A stretch of DNA of 64,000 nt from Bacillota bacterium (GTDB taxonomy: Bacteria > Bacillota > Clostridia > Christensenellales > Aristaeellaceae), in assembly GCA_023413135.1 (NCBI GenBank), contig JAEZQK010000021.1, positions 28,704 to 92,703 of the forward strand, read 5' to 3'. The notes under the pieces are model-generated. The model saw only the letters and a program-made list of their open reading frames with translations. It was not told where the DNA came from and ran no database searches. How positions within the stretch are numbered: the stretch's first letter is position 1; each line of letters starts with the position of its first letter. Positions 41,903 through 50,445 of the stretch are shown here, in pieces. A program made the position numbers and the translations under genes.

Positions 41903-43371
41903 GCCTGATTCCGAGAATTGCCAAAGAGTGTGATGTACCGGCCCTTTGCCGCCTTTTTGAGGCTGGAATCCGGGACATGGATGAAAAGGGGCTGGACCAG
42001 TGGCGCTGGGAAGTATATCCCAGCGAGGCGGTGCTCATGGAGGATGTACAGGCAAAAACCCTGTACCTCATGGAGGAAAACGGAGAAATCCTGGCCGCTT
42101 TCACCATCAATGAAGAGCAGCACCCCCTTTACCTGACGCTGCACTGGCATTTTGGCGTGCGGCCCGCTGTCTTGCACCGGCTGGTGGTGAATCCCTTACG
42201 CCAGCACCAGGGTCTGGGCCGGGAAACCATGGCCTACGTGACCCACATTGCAAGGGACCTGGGCTATGACAGCCTGCGCCTTGACACCTATTTGAAAAAC
42301 ACCCGGGCCATGGCGCTGTATGAGGGAATGGGCATGCGCCGCGTGGGCCAGGTGAAGTTTGACCATCGGACGACGCTTTTCCAATGCTACGAAATGGCTT
42401 TGACGGATGACTGTCCGCTTTTGCCGCTGAAGATGCGGCCCCACTACCGCTGCGCGCCGGAGCTCCCCTGGGGCGGAGATAAGCTCAAAACGCTTTTCGG
42501 CAAGGATATTTTAAGCGACCGCACCGGGGAGAGCCTGGAGATCAGCGTGATTCCCGGCAAGGAAAGCCACGCGGAGGGCGGAGAGGGGCTTCATGAGCTT
42601 TTGGCGGCCTATGGGGAAAAGCTGCAGGGCACCGCAATCAAGGGACCGTTCCCCCTCCTGCTCAAGCTGCTGGATGCCAAGGATGCATTAAGCGTTCAGG
42701 TGCACCCAAACGATGCATACGCGGCTGCTCATGAAGACGGCAAGCTGGGCAAGACGGAGGCCTGGGTCATCCTCCAGGCGGACCCGGGCGCAGAATTGGT
42801 ATACGGCCTTGTGCCTAATGTTACGCGGGAAGAGCTTGAAAAAGCCGCACGGGAAGGGGCGGCGGTGGAAAGGTACCTGCGCCGGGTAAAGGTGAAGGAG
42901 GGCGACGTATGCTTTATCCCCGCCGGCTGCATTCATGCCATTGGTGCTGGGATCGTGCTGTATGAGATTCAGCAGTCCAGCGACGTGACGTACCGCTTTT
43001 ACGATTGGGACAGAACGGATGCAAGCGGCCAAAAGCGGGCGCTGCACATCAGGCAGGCGGTGGATGTGGCTGACCTGTCCTTCCACCTTGCTCCTATGCA
43101 TCGCGTTCCGGGCACGGGCTTTGCGCCGCTTTTGCGCAACGATGTGTTTGAACTGGACAGGCTCCATGTATCCGGCGAACTGCAAATCGACCCCGACCCG
43201 CGGCGGTTTGCCTTTTTGACCGCCATGGATTCGCTGCTCTTAAGCTGGGAAGGCGACGCGCTGGAGCTTACAAAAGGCGACTCCGTGCTGCTGCCGGCGC
43301 ACCGGCCTGCGTTGAACCTGCAGGGCGTGGGGGAAGCATTATTGGCTATGCCAACATTGAAAGGCGTTTGA
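41899..43371 (+). CDS. Fusion of GNAT acetyltransferase and class I mannose-6-phosphate isomerase
   Basis: A 490-residue two-domain protein. Residues 1-170 form a GNAT acetyltransferase: LHRLVVNPLRQHQGLGRETM carries the acetyl-CoA loop, followed by LRLDTYLKNTRAMALYEGMG. Residues 175-490 are a type I phosphomannose isomerase: LKLLDAKDALSVQVHPND and GKTEAWVIL supply zinc ligands, with FIPAGCIHAIGAG, EIQQSSDVTYRFYDWDR completing the site. The frame is continuous with no stop or shift between the parts. The isomerase half would feed mannose 6-phosphate and fructose 6-phosphate exchange. The gene overlaps the ABC exporter gene and faces the glycan operon. Confidence 0.9.
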   Translation: MSLIPRIAKECDVPALCRLFEAGIRDMDEKGLDQWRWEVYPSEAVLMEDVQAKTLYLMEENGEILAAFTINEEQHPLYLTLHWHFGVRPAVLHRLVVNPLRQHQGLGRETMAYVTHIARDLGYDSLRLDTYLKNTRAMALYEGMGMRRVGQVKFDHRTTLFQCYEMALTDDCPLLPLKMRPHYRCAPELPWGGDKLKTLFGKDILSDRTGESLEISVIPGKESHAEGGEGLHELLAAYGEKLQGTAIKGPFPLLLKLLDAKDALSVQVHPNDAYAAAHEDGKLGKTEAWVILQADPGAELVYGLVPNVTREELEKAAREGAAVERYLRRVKVKEGDVCFIPAGCIHAIGAGIVLYEIQQSSDVTYRFYDWDRTDASGQKRALHIRQAVDVADLSFHLAPMHRVPGTGFAPLLRNDVFELDRLHVSGELQIDPDPRRFAFLTAMDSLLLSWEGDALELTKGDSVLLPAHRPALNLQGVGEALLAMPTLKGV

Positions 43372-43398
43372 TACCAGCATATCGATAGCCGGTGCACT

Positions 43399-43524
43399 GC
43401 GGGCGATTGATAATCGCCCCTACGCCGTGTAAAGAAGGTTGATTGTCCCTCCCGGCTGACAAATGGCCCGGCAGAGGCTGCAACATACTCTATACGGATG
43501 TAGGGGCGATTATCAATCGCCCGC
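43399..43524. repeat. Repeat family A, copy 4 (complete, 126 bp)
   Basis: Perfect 25-bp terminal inverted repeats with the core GGGCGATTGATAATCGCCC; each end can fold on itself. The interior is the most diverged of the complete copies. It lies between the convergent GNAT-ManA and flippase genes. Confidence 0.85.
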
Positions 43525-43539
43525 CTGTAACGGTTTATA

Positions 43540-45057
43540 TCAGCTTGCTTTTTTCGTTATCCCTTTGATTCTCATCAATGCTTCCCGCATCTGCTGCCTG
43601 TCAAACAGCCAGCCCATGGCGATCGTAACCAGCGTTGCATATCCTGTTAGCAAAACCGCATACCCGATCCACGCCACAAACCGCGAGGGTTCTAGCGGCC
43701 AAAGGAGGAATGGGATACAAATCAATGCGCCTGTCAGGATCAGGCGGCCCATGCGAAGCAGCGTATCCCCAAAGGGAAGACCCGTGATCTCCTTGGGAAC
43801 GAACCACAATTGCACGCCCACCCGCACAAGGTTGGAGAGAAGAATCCCCGCCGCGATGCCCGGCAGGCCGAAGAAAAGGCCAAGGATCAGTCCCAGCCCG
43901 AAGCCAAGGCCCACCTGCAGCGTGTTGTGGTGCCGCGTCTCCCGGAACTTGCCCGCCGCGGTGACCATCAGGTCCAGCGGCGCCTTGATCTGGTCCGTCA
44001 GGCCTTCCAAGGTTAGCAGCACGCCAAGGATGGGCACCACATAATTCACATCCGGGATGCCCCTTGTATACAGCCGCACAAAGGGCACGATCAGCGCCAT
44101 GGAAACGGAATACAGCACGGTGATCAGCGACAGGAAAAGAAATTCATACTCCCGGTAGGCCCGGCGGAATTTGTCCATTTCTCCACGGGCAAGGAGATCG
44201 CCAAAGGAAGCGTACAGCCCCGTGGACACCATTTTCAAAATGCCCCACAACCCTACAGTCACCAGATGGTAGGTGCTATAGACGCTGACCAGCAGCGCAT
44301 CCCTGGTAATGACCGTGGTGAGGATCACGCCCATGCCCTGGTGCAGCGTTACGGTAAGCTGCTGATACAGCGCATCCCAGCGCCGGCTTAACGGTTCCTT
44401 GTCCGGCTTTGCCTTGTAATCCACATAGGGGTAATGGCGGCGGACGTAGGCATACAGGATCGCGGAGCGTAAAAGGATCGTAAGCCCTGCCAGCAGCCGC
44501 AAAAGCAGTATATCCGCCCGCAGGAGGGACAGCCCCGCAATGACTGCCGTTTGCAGCACCAGCGAAGCCATGGAGGCCAAGGAGACCACATACGTTTTCT
44601 GGTCCGCCGTCAAAAGCACCCTGTAGCGGGACAGCGTGAAAAATTCCAGCGTTCCGGAAAGCCCCATGATGGCTACCAGAAGCCCTACCGACAGGGGCGA
44701 AAGGGAGGTAATAGGCACCACAAGGGGATATACAACTGAAAAAATAAGCGTAAGTGCGGCAAACAAAAGGCCGGATTTTTGATAGAACTGCCGTGCTGCC
44801 GAGACGATGGCGCTTACCTTATCGTGATCGTTTTCGCTTAAGGGCTTGTACAGCCCGTAGATGGCCGCCGCCGCCAGCCCGGCTTCCACCAGTTTGAAAT
44901 AGCCCATGAATTCCGTGACGGAAGCCACCAGGCCGTTGATTTCCGAGCCGTAATAGGCCATCATCAGCCGGGGTGTGACAAAGCCCAGCAGCATGGCTGA
45001 AATTTGATAGATCCCTGTGGCCAGGGTGTTGCGCATGGCGGCTCTGGTACGGCTCAT
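43540..45057 (-). CDS. Polysaccharide flippase (MOP/Wzx-like)
   Basis: A 505-residue membrane protein with about 14 helices, of the polysaccharide-export branch of the MOP superfamily. Telling parts are the N-terminal TRAAMRNTLATGIYQISAML and LMMAYYGSEINGLVASVTEF, which are common in clostridial Wzx-like proteins next to LicD or glycosyltransferase genes. It would flip a lipid-linked glycan across the membrane. The start 45057 follows AAGAGG. Separated from licD by repeats C and E, but on the same strand. Confidence 0.88.
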   Translation of the reverse strand: MSRTRAAMRNTLATGIYQISAMLLGFVTPRLMMAYYGSEINGLVASVTEFMGYFKLVEAGLAAAAIYGLYKPLSENDHDKVSAIVSAARQFYQKSGLLFAALTLIFSVVYPLVVPITSLSPLSVGLLVAIMGLSGTLEFFTLSRYRVLLTADQKTYVVSLASMASLVLQTAVIAGLSLLRADILLLRLLAGLTILLRSAILYAYVRRHYPYVDYKAKPDKEPLSRRWDALYQQLTVTLHQGMGVILTTVITRDALLVSVYSTYHLVTVGLWGILKMVSTGLYASFGDLLARGEMDKFRRAYREYEFLFLSLITVLYSVSMALIVPFVRLYTRGIPDVNYVVPILGVLLTLEGLTDQIKAPLDLMVTAAGKFRETRHHNTLQVGLGFGLGLILGLFFGLPGIAAGILLSNLVRVGVQLWFVPKEITGLPFGDTLLRMGRLILTGALICIPFLLWPLEPSRFVAWIGYAVLLTGYATLVTIAMGWLFDRQQMREALMRIKGITKKAS

Positions 45058-45139
45058 AAAAGACCTCTTGGGGGGAAAGGTCAAAGAGATGGAATCCCTT
45101 TGCATTTCCTTATTTATTGCTATTAATGGCGCGCAGCAT

Positions 45140-45335
45140 CGGATGAGGTGTATTACGACGACTGTTAAAAGGCGCTACCTCGGCAAGTTGCAAGCAACTT
45201 GCCTGTGACAAGGGGATGTTCTCTTTCGTCCCGAAAGAGAACCAGAAAGGGCTGGGGGGTTGCGATTCCCCCCAGACCCCCGCAAACGCTTTTAAATTGG
45301 TTGCGTGCTTCGCACGCGATTCTGTTTGGGGGCGT
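45140..45335. repeat. Repeat family C, copy 2
   Basis: GGCAAGTTGC/GCAACTTGCC, TTCTCTTTCG/CGAAAGAGAA, GGGGGGTTGCGATTCCCCCC and GCGTGCTTCGCACGC hairpins in that order, without the module D insertion found in copy 1. Confidence 0.75.
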
Positions 45336-45375
45336 ACATTTCGTGCCTTTATGATGCTGCTTATATCTTTCCCAA

Positions 45376-45436
45376 GAATGGGATTCCAAAGGGGCTTTGT
45401 CCCTTTGGCGGGATTCCTAAGGGCGGAGCCCTTAGG
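45376..45436. repeat. Repeat family E, copy 3
   Basis: CCAAAGGG/CCCTTTGG and CCTAAGGGC/GCCCTTAGG (45416-45436) hairpins. The second ends exactly at the licD stop codon on the minus strand and is likely its terminator. Confidence 0.7.
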
Positions 45437-46186
45437 TCATAGGTCCAAGTGCTTGACCACGCGCTCGTGGACGGGCGGCGGGGTCATGTAGTCCGGGCCG
45501 AAGAGCTTTACCAGCACGGTGTGATAATCTCTGGGGATCAACACGGTGAGGTGCTCAAAAGGCGCTTCTGTGAGATCGTCAAACAGCTTGGGATCCCATG
45601 TCATGGAGAGAAGGCCGAAGGCGCCGTTGGACATATGGGTTTCCCGGCCTTGCCTGGTACGCTTGGAAAGGCTCTCGTACCAGGCGGTTTTTTGTTCTAC
45701 GGAAAAGGGCAGGCCCAGGACATGGGTAATAATCAGCGCCAGCTTTTGAGGTAGTGAGAAGCGGCTGTAATCCACGTTTTTCTTGAGCATGCCTTGTATA
45801 AAGCGCAATAGCGTCAGCCGCACCCGGCGCGCAAGCGCCCCTTCCGGCAGATAGTCCATGATAAACAAGTCCGTAAAAGCATCGGCCACCAGCGGATCCT
45901 TGCTCATGACCCGGGGCGTCCAGGTGTTGGTGTGGGAGAGGAGGTACCTTTCATCACACTCTTTGGTATACACCGCCGCGAAGCGCTCATAGGCCTCCCT
46001 GGTCATGATGAGATCGATGTCGTCATCCCAGGGAATGAAGCCCTGGTGCCGCACAGTGCCAAGAAGCGAACCACACATCATGGCATAGGGAATGCGATGG
46101 ACCGAACAGACTTTGATGATATCCGTGAGCTGGCCCAGCAGTTCTTGATGGATCAGGTCAAGGCTACGCGGCGTTGTGTTCATCAT
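45437..46186 (-). CDS. LicD-family phosphotransferase
   Basis: A 249-residue member of the LicD/fukutin-like nucleotidyl/phosphotransferase family. The signature MCGSLLGTVRHQGFIPWDDDIDLIM holds the metal-binding DDD. In pneumococci LicD transfers phosphocholine to teichoic acid; here it would add a phospho-substituent to the glycan made by this operon. It overlaps the transketolase C-subunit gene by four bases. The choline source genes licABC are not in the window. Confidence 0.93.
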   Translation of the reverse strand: MMNTTPRSLDLIHQELLGQLTDIIKVCSVHRIPYAMMCGSLLGTVRHQGFIPWDDDIDLIMTREAYERFAAVYTKECDERYLLSHTNTWTPRVMSKDPLVADAFTDLFIMDYLPEGALARRVRLTLLRFIQGMLKKNVDYSRFSLPQKLALIITHVLGLPFSVEQKTAWYESLSKRTRQGRETHMSNGAFGLLSMTWDPKLFDDLTEAPFEHLTVLIPRDYHTVLVKLFGPDYMTPPPVHERVVKHLDL

Positions 46187-47115
46187 TTTTGCTCCTTCAG
46201 TGCCTGCATGGTTTTTTGGGCAATGGAGGCAGCGTCCAAACCATACTGTTCTCTCAAGTATTGCTGGGAACCTACAATGGAGGAATAAACGTCCTGCATG
46301 CCGATACGCATTACCCGCGCCCGGCTGCCCGCCAGATCGCCCACCGTTTCGGCCACCGCGCCGCCCAGCCCGCCGAGGTTTGTGTGTTCCTCCACCGTTA
46401 CAAGAAGGGGCAGTTCCCTGGCTAAGCGCTTTATCAAATCCTCATCCAGGGGCTTGAGCGTAGGGAAGCTGTACACGCCTGCCCAAATGCCCTGTTTTTC
46501 CAGGATTTCAGCCGCAGCCATGGTTTGGGACAGGATGCCCCCAGCGGATAAGAGGGCGACATCCTGGCCTTCCCGTAAGCATAATCCCTGCCCGATGCGG
46601 TAGTTTTCAATGGGTTTTGAATGCAGCGTAGGTTCGCCGCCCCGGCCCAGGCGAAGATAGCAGGTGCCGGGATGGTAGGTGAGAATAGGCATCACCGCCC
46701 GTACTTCTGATGGGTCGCCGGGGGTGAACACCGCCACATCCGGCAGTGCCCGCAATATGGCCATATCCTCGGTAGCGTGGTGGCTCATGCCCAGCGAGCC
46801 GTACACAAACCCGCCGCCCACGCAAACGATCTTCACATTTGCCTGGTGGTAGGCGCAGTCATTGCGGATCTGCTCCAGGCACCGCAGCGTGGGGAAATTG
46901 CCGATGGAATAGGTGAAGACGGTCTTTCCCGACAGCGCCATACCGGCAGCTATGCCTGTCATGGCCTGCTCGGATATGCCTGCATTGAAGAATTGATGGG
47001 GATATGTTTCCCAATAGGGCTTTAACACGCCAAAGCCCAGGTCACCGGTGATCAAAAAGATGCCGGGGTCACTTTTCGCAAGCTCCTGCAAGGCGGCGGT
47101 GAACGCATCCCTCAT
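46183..47115 (-). CDS. Transketolase-like C-terminal subunit
   Basis: A 310-residue protein equivalent to the pyrimidine-binding and C-terminal domains of transketolase: GDLGFGVLKPYWETYPHQF, NAGISEQAMTGIAAGMALSG with the catalytic glutamate, and VTVEEHTNLGGLGGAVAE. It pairs with the N-terminal subunit encoded directly upstream (four-base overlap). Split transketolases in polysaccharide loci probably make a special sugar precursor rather than serve the pentose phosphate pathway; that is inference. Confidence 0.93.
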   Translation of the reverse strand: MRDAFTAALQELAKSDPGIFLITGDLGFGVLKPYWETYPHQFFNAGISEQAMTGIAAGMALSGKTVFTYSIGNFPTLRCLEQIRNDCAYHQANVKIVCVGGGFVYGSLGMSHHATEDMAILRALPDVAVFTPGDPSEVRAVMPILTYHPGTCYLRLGRGGEPTLHSKPIENYRIGQGLCLREGQDVALLSAGGILSQTMAAAEILEKQGIWAGVYSFPTLKPLDEDLIKRLARELPLLVTVEEHTNLGGLGGAVAETVGDLAGSRARVMRIGMQDVYSSIVGSQQYLREQYGLDAASIAQKTMQALKEQK

Positions 47116-47933
47116 GGCTTCTGTGCCTCCAGTTCACGGACTGCCGCCTCGTATTCCTCACCCTGGGGCGTGCGGTAGTGCCAGAGAATATTGTTTTCCA
47201 TAAAGGAGATGCCCTTGCCCTTGACGGTATGGGCGATGATGACGGAAGGCGTTTTCTTTTCTTCCCGCGCCAAATCAAAGGCATGGCGCAGGGAAGCGTG
47301 GTCGTGGCCGTCCGCCTCGATTACATGCCAGCCGAAGGCACGCCACTTGTCGGCGAAGGGCTCCAGCCGGATGGTGCGCTCACAAAAATCAAGGCTCTGC
47401 ATTTTGTTGTAATCGATGATGGCGGTGAGATTGCTTAGATTCAGGTGATGGGCGATGAGCGCGCCTTCCCACACGCTGCCTTCATCACATTCCCCGTCGC
47501 CGCACACCACATATACACGCCAATCCTTGTTATCCCGCTGCGCGGTGATGGCCATGCCCACCCCCACGGGCAGGCCGTGGCCCAGGGAACCGGTGGAAAA
47601 CTCGACTCCCGGTATCCCCTTGTGGGATACATGACCTGACAGCAGGCTGCCGTTCTGGTAATGGGTTTTCAAAAGCTCCACATCAAAAAAGCCGCGCTCC
47701 GCCAAAGCGGCGTACACGGCGGCCCCGGCATGGCCCTTGCTCAAGATCAGCCGGTCACGATCCGCCCAGCGGGGATCATCACTTTTTACCCTCAGCACAT
47801 CGGTATATAAAACGGCCATAATATCCGCAACGGACAAAATGGGCCCGATGTGGGAGCCATGGGACAGATGCGTCATCAAAAGGCCGTGGCGCCTGATGAG
47901 GTAGGCTAGCTTTTCGCTGGAAAGAGCGGTCAT
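47112..47933 (-). CDS. Transketolase-like N-terminal subunit
   Basis: A 273-residue thiamine-diphosphate-binding subunit: ILSKGHAGAAVYAALA, STGSLGHGLPVGVGMA, and the TPP motif GDGECDEGSVWEGAL ending in AIIDYNK. Together with the next gene it makes a full transketolase. Its start overlaps the sugar transferase gene by four bases, so the operon sugar transferase, tktN, tktC, licD is translationally coupled throughout. Confidence 0.94.
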   Translation of the reverse strand: MTALSSEKLAYLIRRHGLLMTHLSHGSHIGPILSVADIMAVLYTDVLRVKSDDPRWADRDRLILSKGHAGAAVYAALAERGFFDVELLKTHYQNGSLLSGHVSHKGIPGVEFSTGSLGHGLPVGVGMAITAQRDNKDWRVYVVCGDGECDEGSVWEGALIAHHLNLSNLTAIIDYNKMQSLDFCERTIRLEPFADKWRAFGWHVIEADGHDHASLRHAFDLAREEKKTPSVIIAHTVKGKGISFMENNILWHYRTPQGEEYEAAVRELEAQKP

Positions 47934-48643
47934 GCGTTTTCCTTTCCGGGGGCGGCTTTGGCACTTTCCTCCCGCACCACGCGCCGGGCTTTATGAAATA
48001 CCCCGGCAATGGTGCGCAAAAACAGCTTCGCGTCCAGCAGGAAGCTTTGGTTCAAAGCATACTCCACCCGCAGGGCATTTTTGTTGTCGAGGATATACTT
48101 TTCGTAGTTTTCTACAGGGTTTTCCGAGCCTACCAGCTCATCCTGGCTGATATAAACCAAAGAGCTTTCGTCACTGATGCCGGGGCGCACCCACAGAATG
48201 CATTCCTGGTCGCGGGTATAGCGCATGGTGTAGCGGAGTAGCTCCGGCCGGGGGCCGATAAAGCTCATTTCACCCGTCAAAATATTCAGCAACTGGGGGA
48301 TCTCGTCCAGCTTCGTCTTGCGCAAAATATGCCCCACCCGTGTGACACGGGCGTCGTTTAAGGCGGTGGTACCGCCGGTCTTATCGGCATCCTTTACCAT
48401 GGTGCGGAACTTGAAAATAAAAAACGTTTTGTTATGATAGCCGCCCCTGGGGGCACGGTAGAATATGGGCCCGGGGGAATCCAGCCTTACGGCAATGGCG
48501 ATGGGGATCATCAGGATAAGCCCGGGAACGAGCAGGATAAGCGCCAGCAAGAAATCCAAAATACGTTTCACAACAACGCTATAGAAAGGGTGGGATAAAG
48601 GCCCCTTCCATACGGGCAATTCGGGGATTTGCTTTGGCATCAC
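47930..48643 (-). CDS. Undecaprenyl-phosphate sugar phosphotransferase
   Basis: Membrane enzyme that starts glycan synthesis by moving a sugar-phosphate to undecaprenyl phosphate, 237 residues. One N-terminal re-entrant or membrane helix (ILDFLLALILLVPGLILMI) is followed by the PglC/WbaP core: RLDSPGPIFYRAPRGG, FKFRTMVKDAD, RVGHILRKTKLDEIPQLLN and FIGPRPEL. The C-terminal 40 residues are charged. First gene of the glycan operon that runs down to licD and, after two repeats, the flippase. Confidence 0.93.
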   Translation of the reverse strand: MMPKQIPELPVWKGPLSHPFYSVVVKRILDFLLALILLVPGLILMIPIAIAVRLDSPGPIFYRAPRGGYHNKTFFIFKFRTMVKDADKTGGTTALNDARVTRVGHILRKTKLDEIPQLLNILTGEMSFIGPRPELLRYTMRYTRDQECILWVRPGISDESSLVYISQDELVGSENPVENYEKYILDNKNALRVEYALNQSFLLDAKLFLRTIAGVFHKARRVVREESAKAAPGKENA

Positions 48644-48722
48644 CGTTCCTCCTTAAAGGAGAAATGTATTAAAACAAGCGCTGATATGGTAGCACAGGGC
48701 ATGAACATTGTCAAATAATCGC

Positions 48723-49595
48723 TTATTCCGCTATGATCCGGCGGATATGGGGCATTTGAATGCCTTCATGGTCAAAGCGGTTCTTGATGCGCATGCGCAG
48801 TTCCCGTTCAATTCGCCAGTTTTCCTTGACAGGGCACAGCGCAGACAGGCGCACAATGATGCAGTCCGCCTCAAAGGCAAGCACCCCAAGTACCTGCGGC
48901 GGCTCGCTGAAGCCCTCAATGGCTTTGCCGGCCGCTTCCATCTCGTTCTCCAAAATCGCCAGCAGCCTTTCCAGCTTCTCTTCATAAGGCAGGCGCACAT
49001 CCACGATGGCCCGTTTGAAAGTGCGTGTCATGTTGGTAACGGTGCGGATGTCGCCGTTGGGAATGACATAGAGATTTCCACTGAAGTGGCGGATGGAGGT
49101 GGTGCGCAGCGCAATGGACTCCACCTCGCCGGAAAGGCCGTTCACCTCCACGATATCGCCTACGGTGATATTGCCTTCCACCCATAGGAAGATGCCGGAG
49201 ATCACGTCCTTGACCAGCGTCTGTGCCCCGAAGCCGACGGCGATGCCGCCTACCCCGGCCACCGCGATCATGGAGGCCACATTCACACCGAACACGCCCA
49301 GGGTGATGGTGGCGATCATGAAATACATAATGTAGTTGAACACGCTGGTGATCAGGGAGCGCAGCGTTTCCCGCTGGCCCGGGGTACGGCCTTCCTTGGT
49401 TCGCATCATTCTGCGGATCAATTGGCGGCCCAGGCGCACGGCCAGTGCTCCCAGCAGGATCACCACCCCTGCCAACAGCAGCTTGCTCAGCCACATGGGC
49501 AGATTGCTTAGGAACTGCCCGGCGGCTTGTCCAGCATTTTCCAGGGTATCATTCACGCTTTCCATCAGCGTTGGATTGTCAGGTGCTGGGGTCAT
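48723..49595 (-). CDS. Small-conductance mechanosensitive channel (MscS family)
   Basis: Osmotic safety valve in the membrane, about 290 residues. Three membrane helices; the pore helix has the Gly/Ala-rich IAVAGVGGIAVGFGAQTLVKDV, followed by the MscS beta domain (GNITVGDIVEVNGLSGEVE, RTTSIRHFSGNLYVIPNGDI). I prefer the ATG at 49595 because AGAGG stands seven bases before it. Monocistronic between the glycan operon and a HAD gene. Confidence 0.92.
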   Translation of the reverse strand: MTPAPDNPTLMESVNDTLENAGQAAGQFLSNLPMWLSKLLLAGVVILLGALAVRLGRQLIRRMMRTKEGRTPGQRETLRSLITSVFNYIMYFMIATITLGVFGVNVASMIAVAGVGGIAVGFGAQTLVKDVISGIFLWVEGNITVGDIVEVNGLSGEVESIALRTTSIRHFSGNLYVIPNGDIRTVTNMTRTFKRAIVDVRLPYEEKLERLLAILENEMEAAGKAIEGFSEPPQVLGVLAFEADCIIVRLSALCPVKENWRIERELRMRIKNRFDHEGIQMPHIRRIIAE

Positions 49596-49622
49596 TATGT
49601 TTCCTCTCATTTATTAATAAAG

Positions 49623-49678
49623 ATAGGGGTGCAGGGGACTTGTCCCCTGCCGGGATTCTCAAGGGCAGAGCCCTTGAG
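49623..49678. repeat. Repeat family E, copy 4, overlapping a HAD gene end
   Basis: GCAGGGGAC/GTCCCCTGC (49631-49650) and CTCAAGGGC/GCCCTTGAG (49658-49678). The second hairpin encodes the last residues (QGLCP) and the stop of the HAD gene on the minus strand. Confidence 0.75.
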
Positions 49679-50318
49679 CCAATACATATTCTTTCGCTTT
49701 TTCCAGATCTTCAAACACAGGAACGTTGGCCTCAAGCAGGGTCTGCCATGGCTGATGGCCCCGGGCGATCAAAATGCAGTCGCACCCGATAGCTACCGCC
49801 ACTTCCGCGTCGTGCAGCGTATCCCCCAGGAAAACGGCCTGCCTGGGATCGACGCCGTGGTTTTTCAAAAAATCCCTGGCCAATTCCACCTTGCTGGTAG
49901 CGTAAATATGGGTAAGGCCCATGGCAGCCTGAAAGTATCCGCCGATGGGATAGCGGGCAATCTGCTGGTGCAGGTGTTCTTCCTTGGAGGCGGACAGAAT
50001 AGCTTGGTGAAAGCCTGCCTGATGGAAGGCTTCCAACGCCTCCAGGGCATGCTTTTGCAGGCGGCAATCCCTGCTTTTTTCCATATATCCCTCGGACCAG
50101 GCATTGGCCACGGCGGGGAAAATATCGTCGGTGACGCCCAGGTCACGGTAGTATTCCCGAACGGGGAAGCGGAACAACCGGTGATAATCCTGAATGCCTC
50201 CGGGCGGAGGAAAACCGAACCGGGGAAAGATCTCGTTATTGACATCAACAGCTGTCTGCACGTCGTCCAGCAGCGTACCGTTCCAATCCCAAAGCACATA
50301 GGTCCATGGCATGTACAA
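49659..50318 (-). CDS. HAD-superfamily hydrolase
   Basis: A 219-residue phosphatase-like protein. Motif I is LWDWNGTLLDD, with Asn where many relatives have the second Asp plus two positions; this variant is frequent in functional HAD phosphatases. Motif II is ILSASKEEH, motif III ATSKVELARDF and motif IV VFLGDTLHDAEVA. The start is either TTG 50318 (five bases after GGGAGG) or ATG 50312. Its C-terminus is supplied by a repeat. Substrate unknown. Confidence 0.88.
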   Translation of the reverse strand: MYMPWTYVLWDWNGTLLDDVQTAVDVNNEIFPRFGFPPPGGIQDYHRLFRFPVREYYRDLGVTDDIFPAVANAWSEGYMEKSRDCRLQKHALEALEAFHQAGFHQAILSASKEEHLHQQIARYPIGGYFQAAMGLTHIYATSKVELARDFLKNHGVDPRQAVFLGDTLHDAEVAVAIGCDCILIARGHQPWQTLLEANVPVFEDLEKAKEYVLAQGLCP

Positions 50319-50383
50319 AAATCCTCCCTATTGCGGATATGATACGGCAAAAGGGAGGAACGTGTCAACGCCGTGAAACTTAA

Positions 50384-50411
50384 TTGACAATGGATATAAT
50401 TGGGATATAAT
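50384..50411 (+). promoter_or_regulatory. Sigma-A promoter of the GPH symporter-YdjC unit
   Basis: TTGACA (50384-50389), 16-bp spacer, TATAAT (50406-50411), about 35 bases before the ATG. Confidence 0.75.
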
Positions 50412-50445
50412 TTTTATATCTTATATTCGTGGGAGGAATAGAGTT

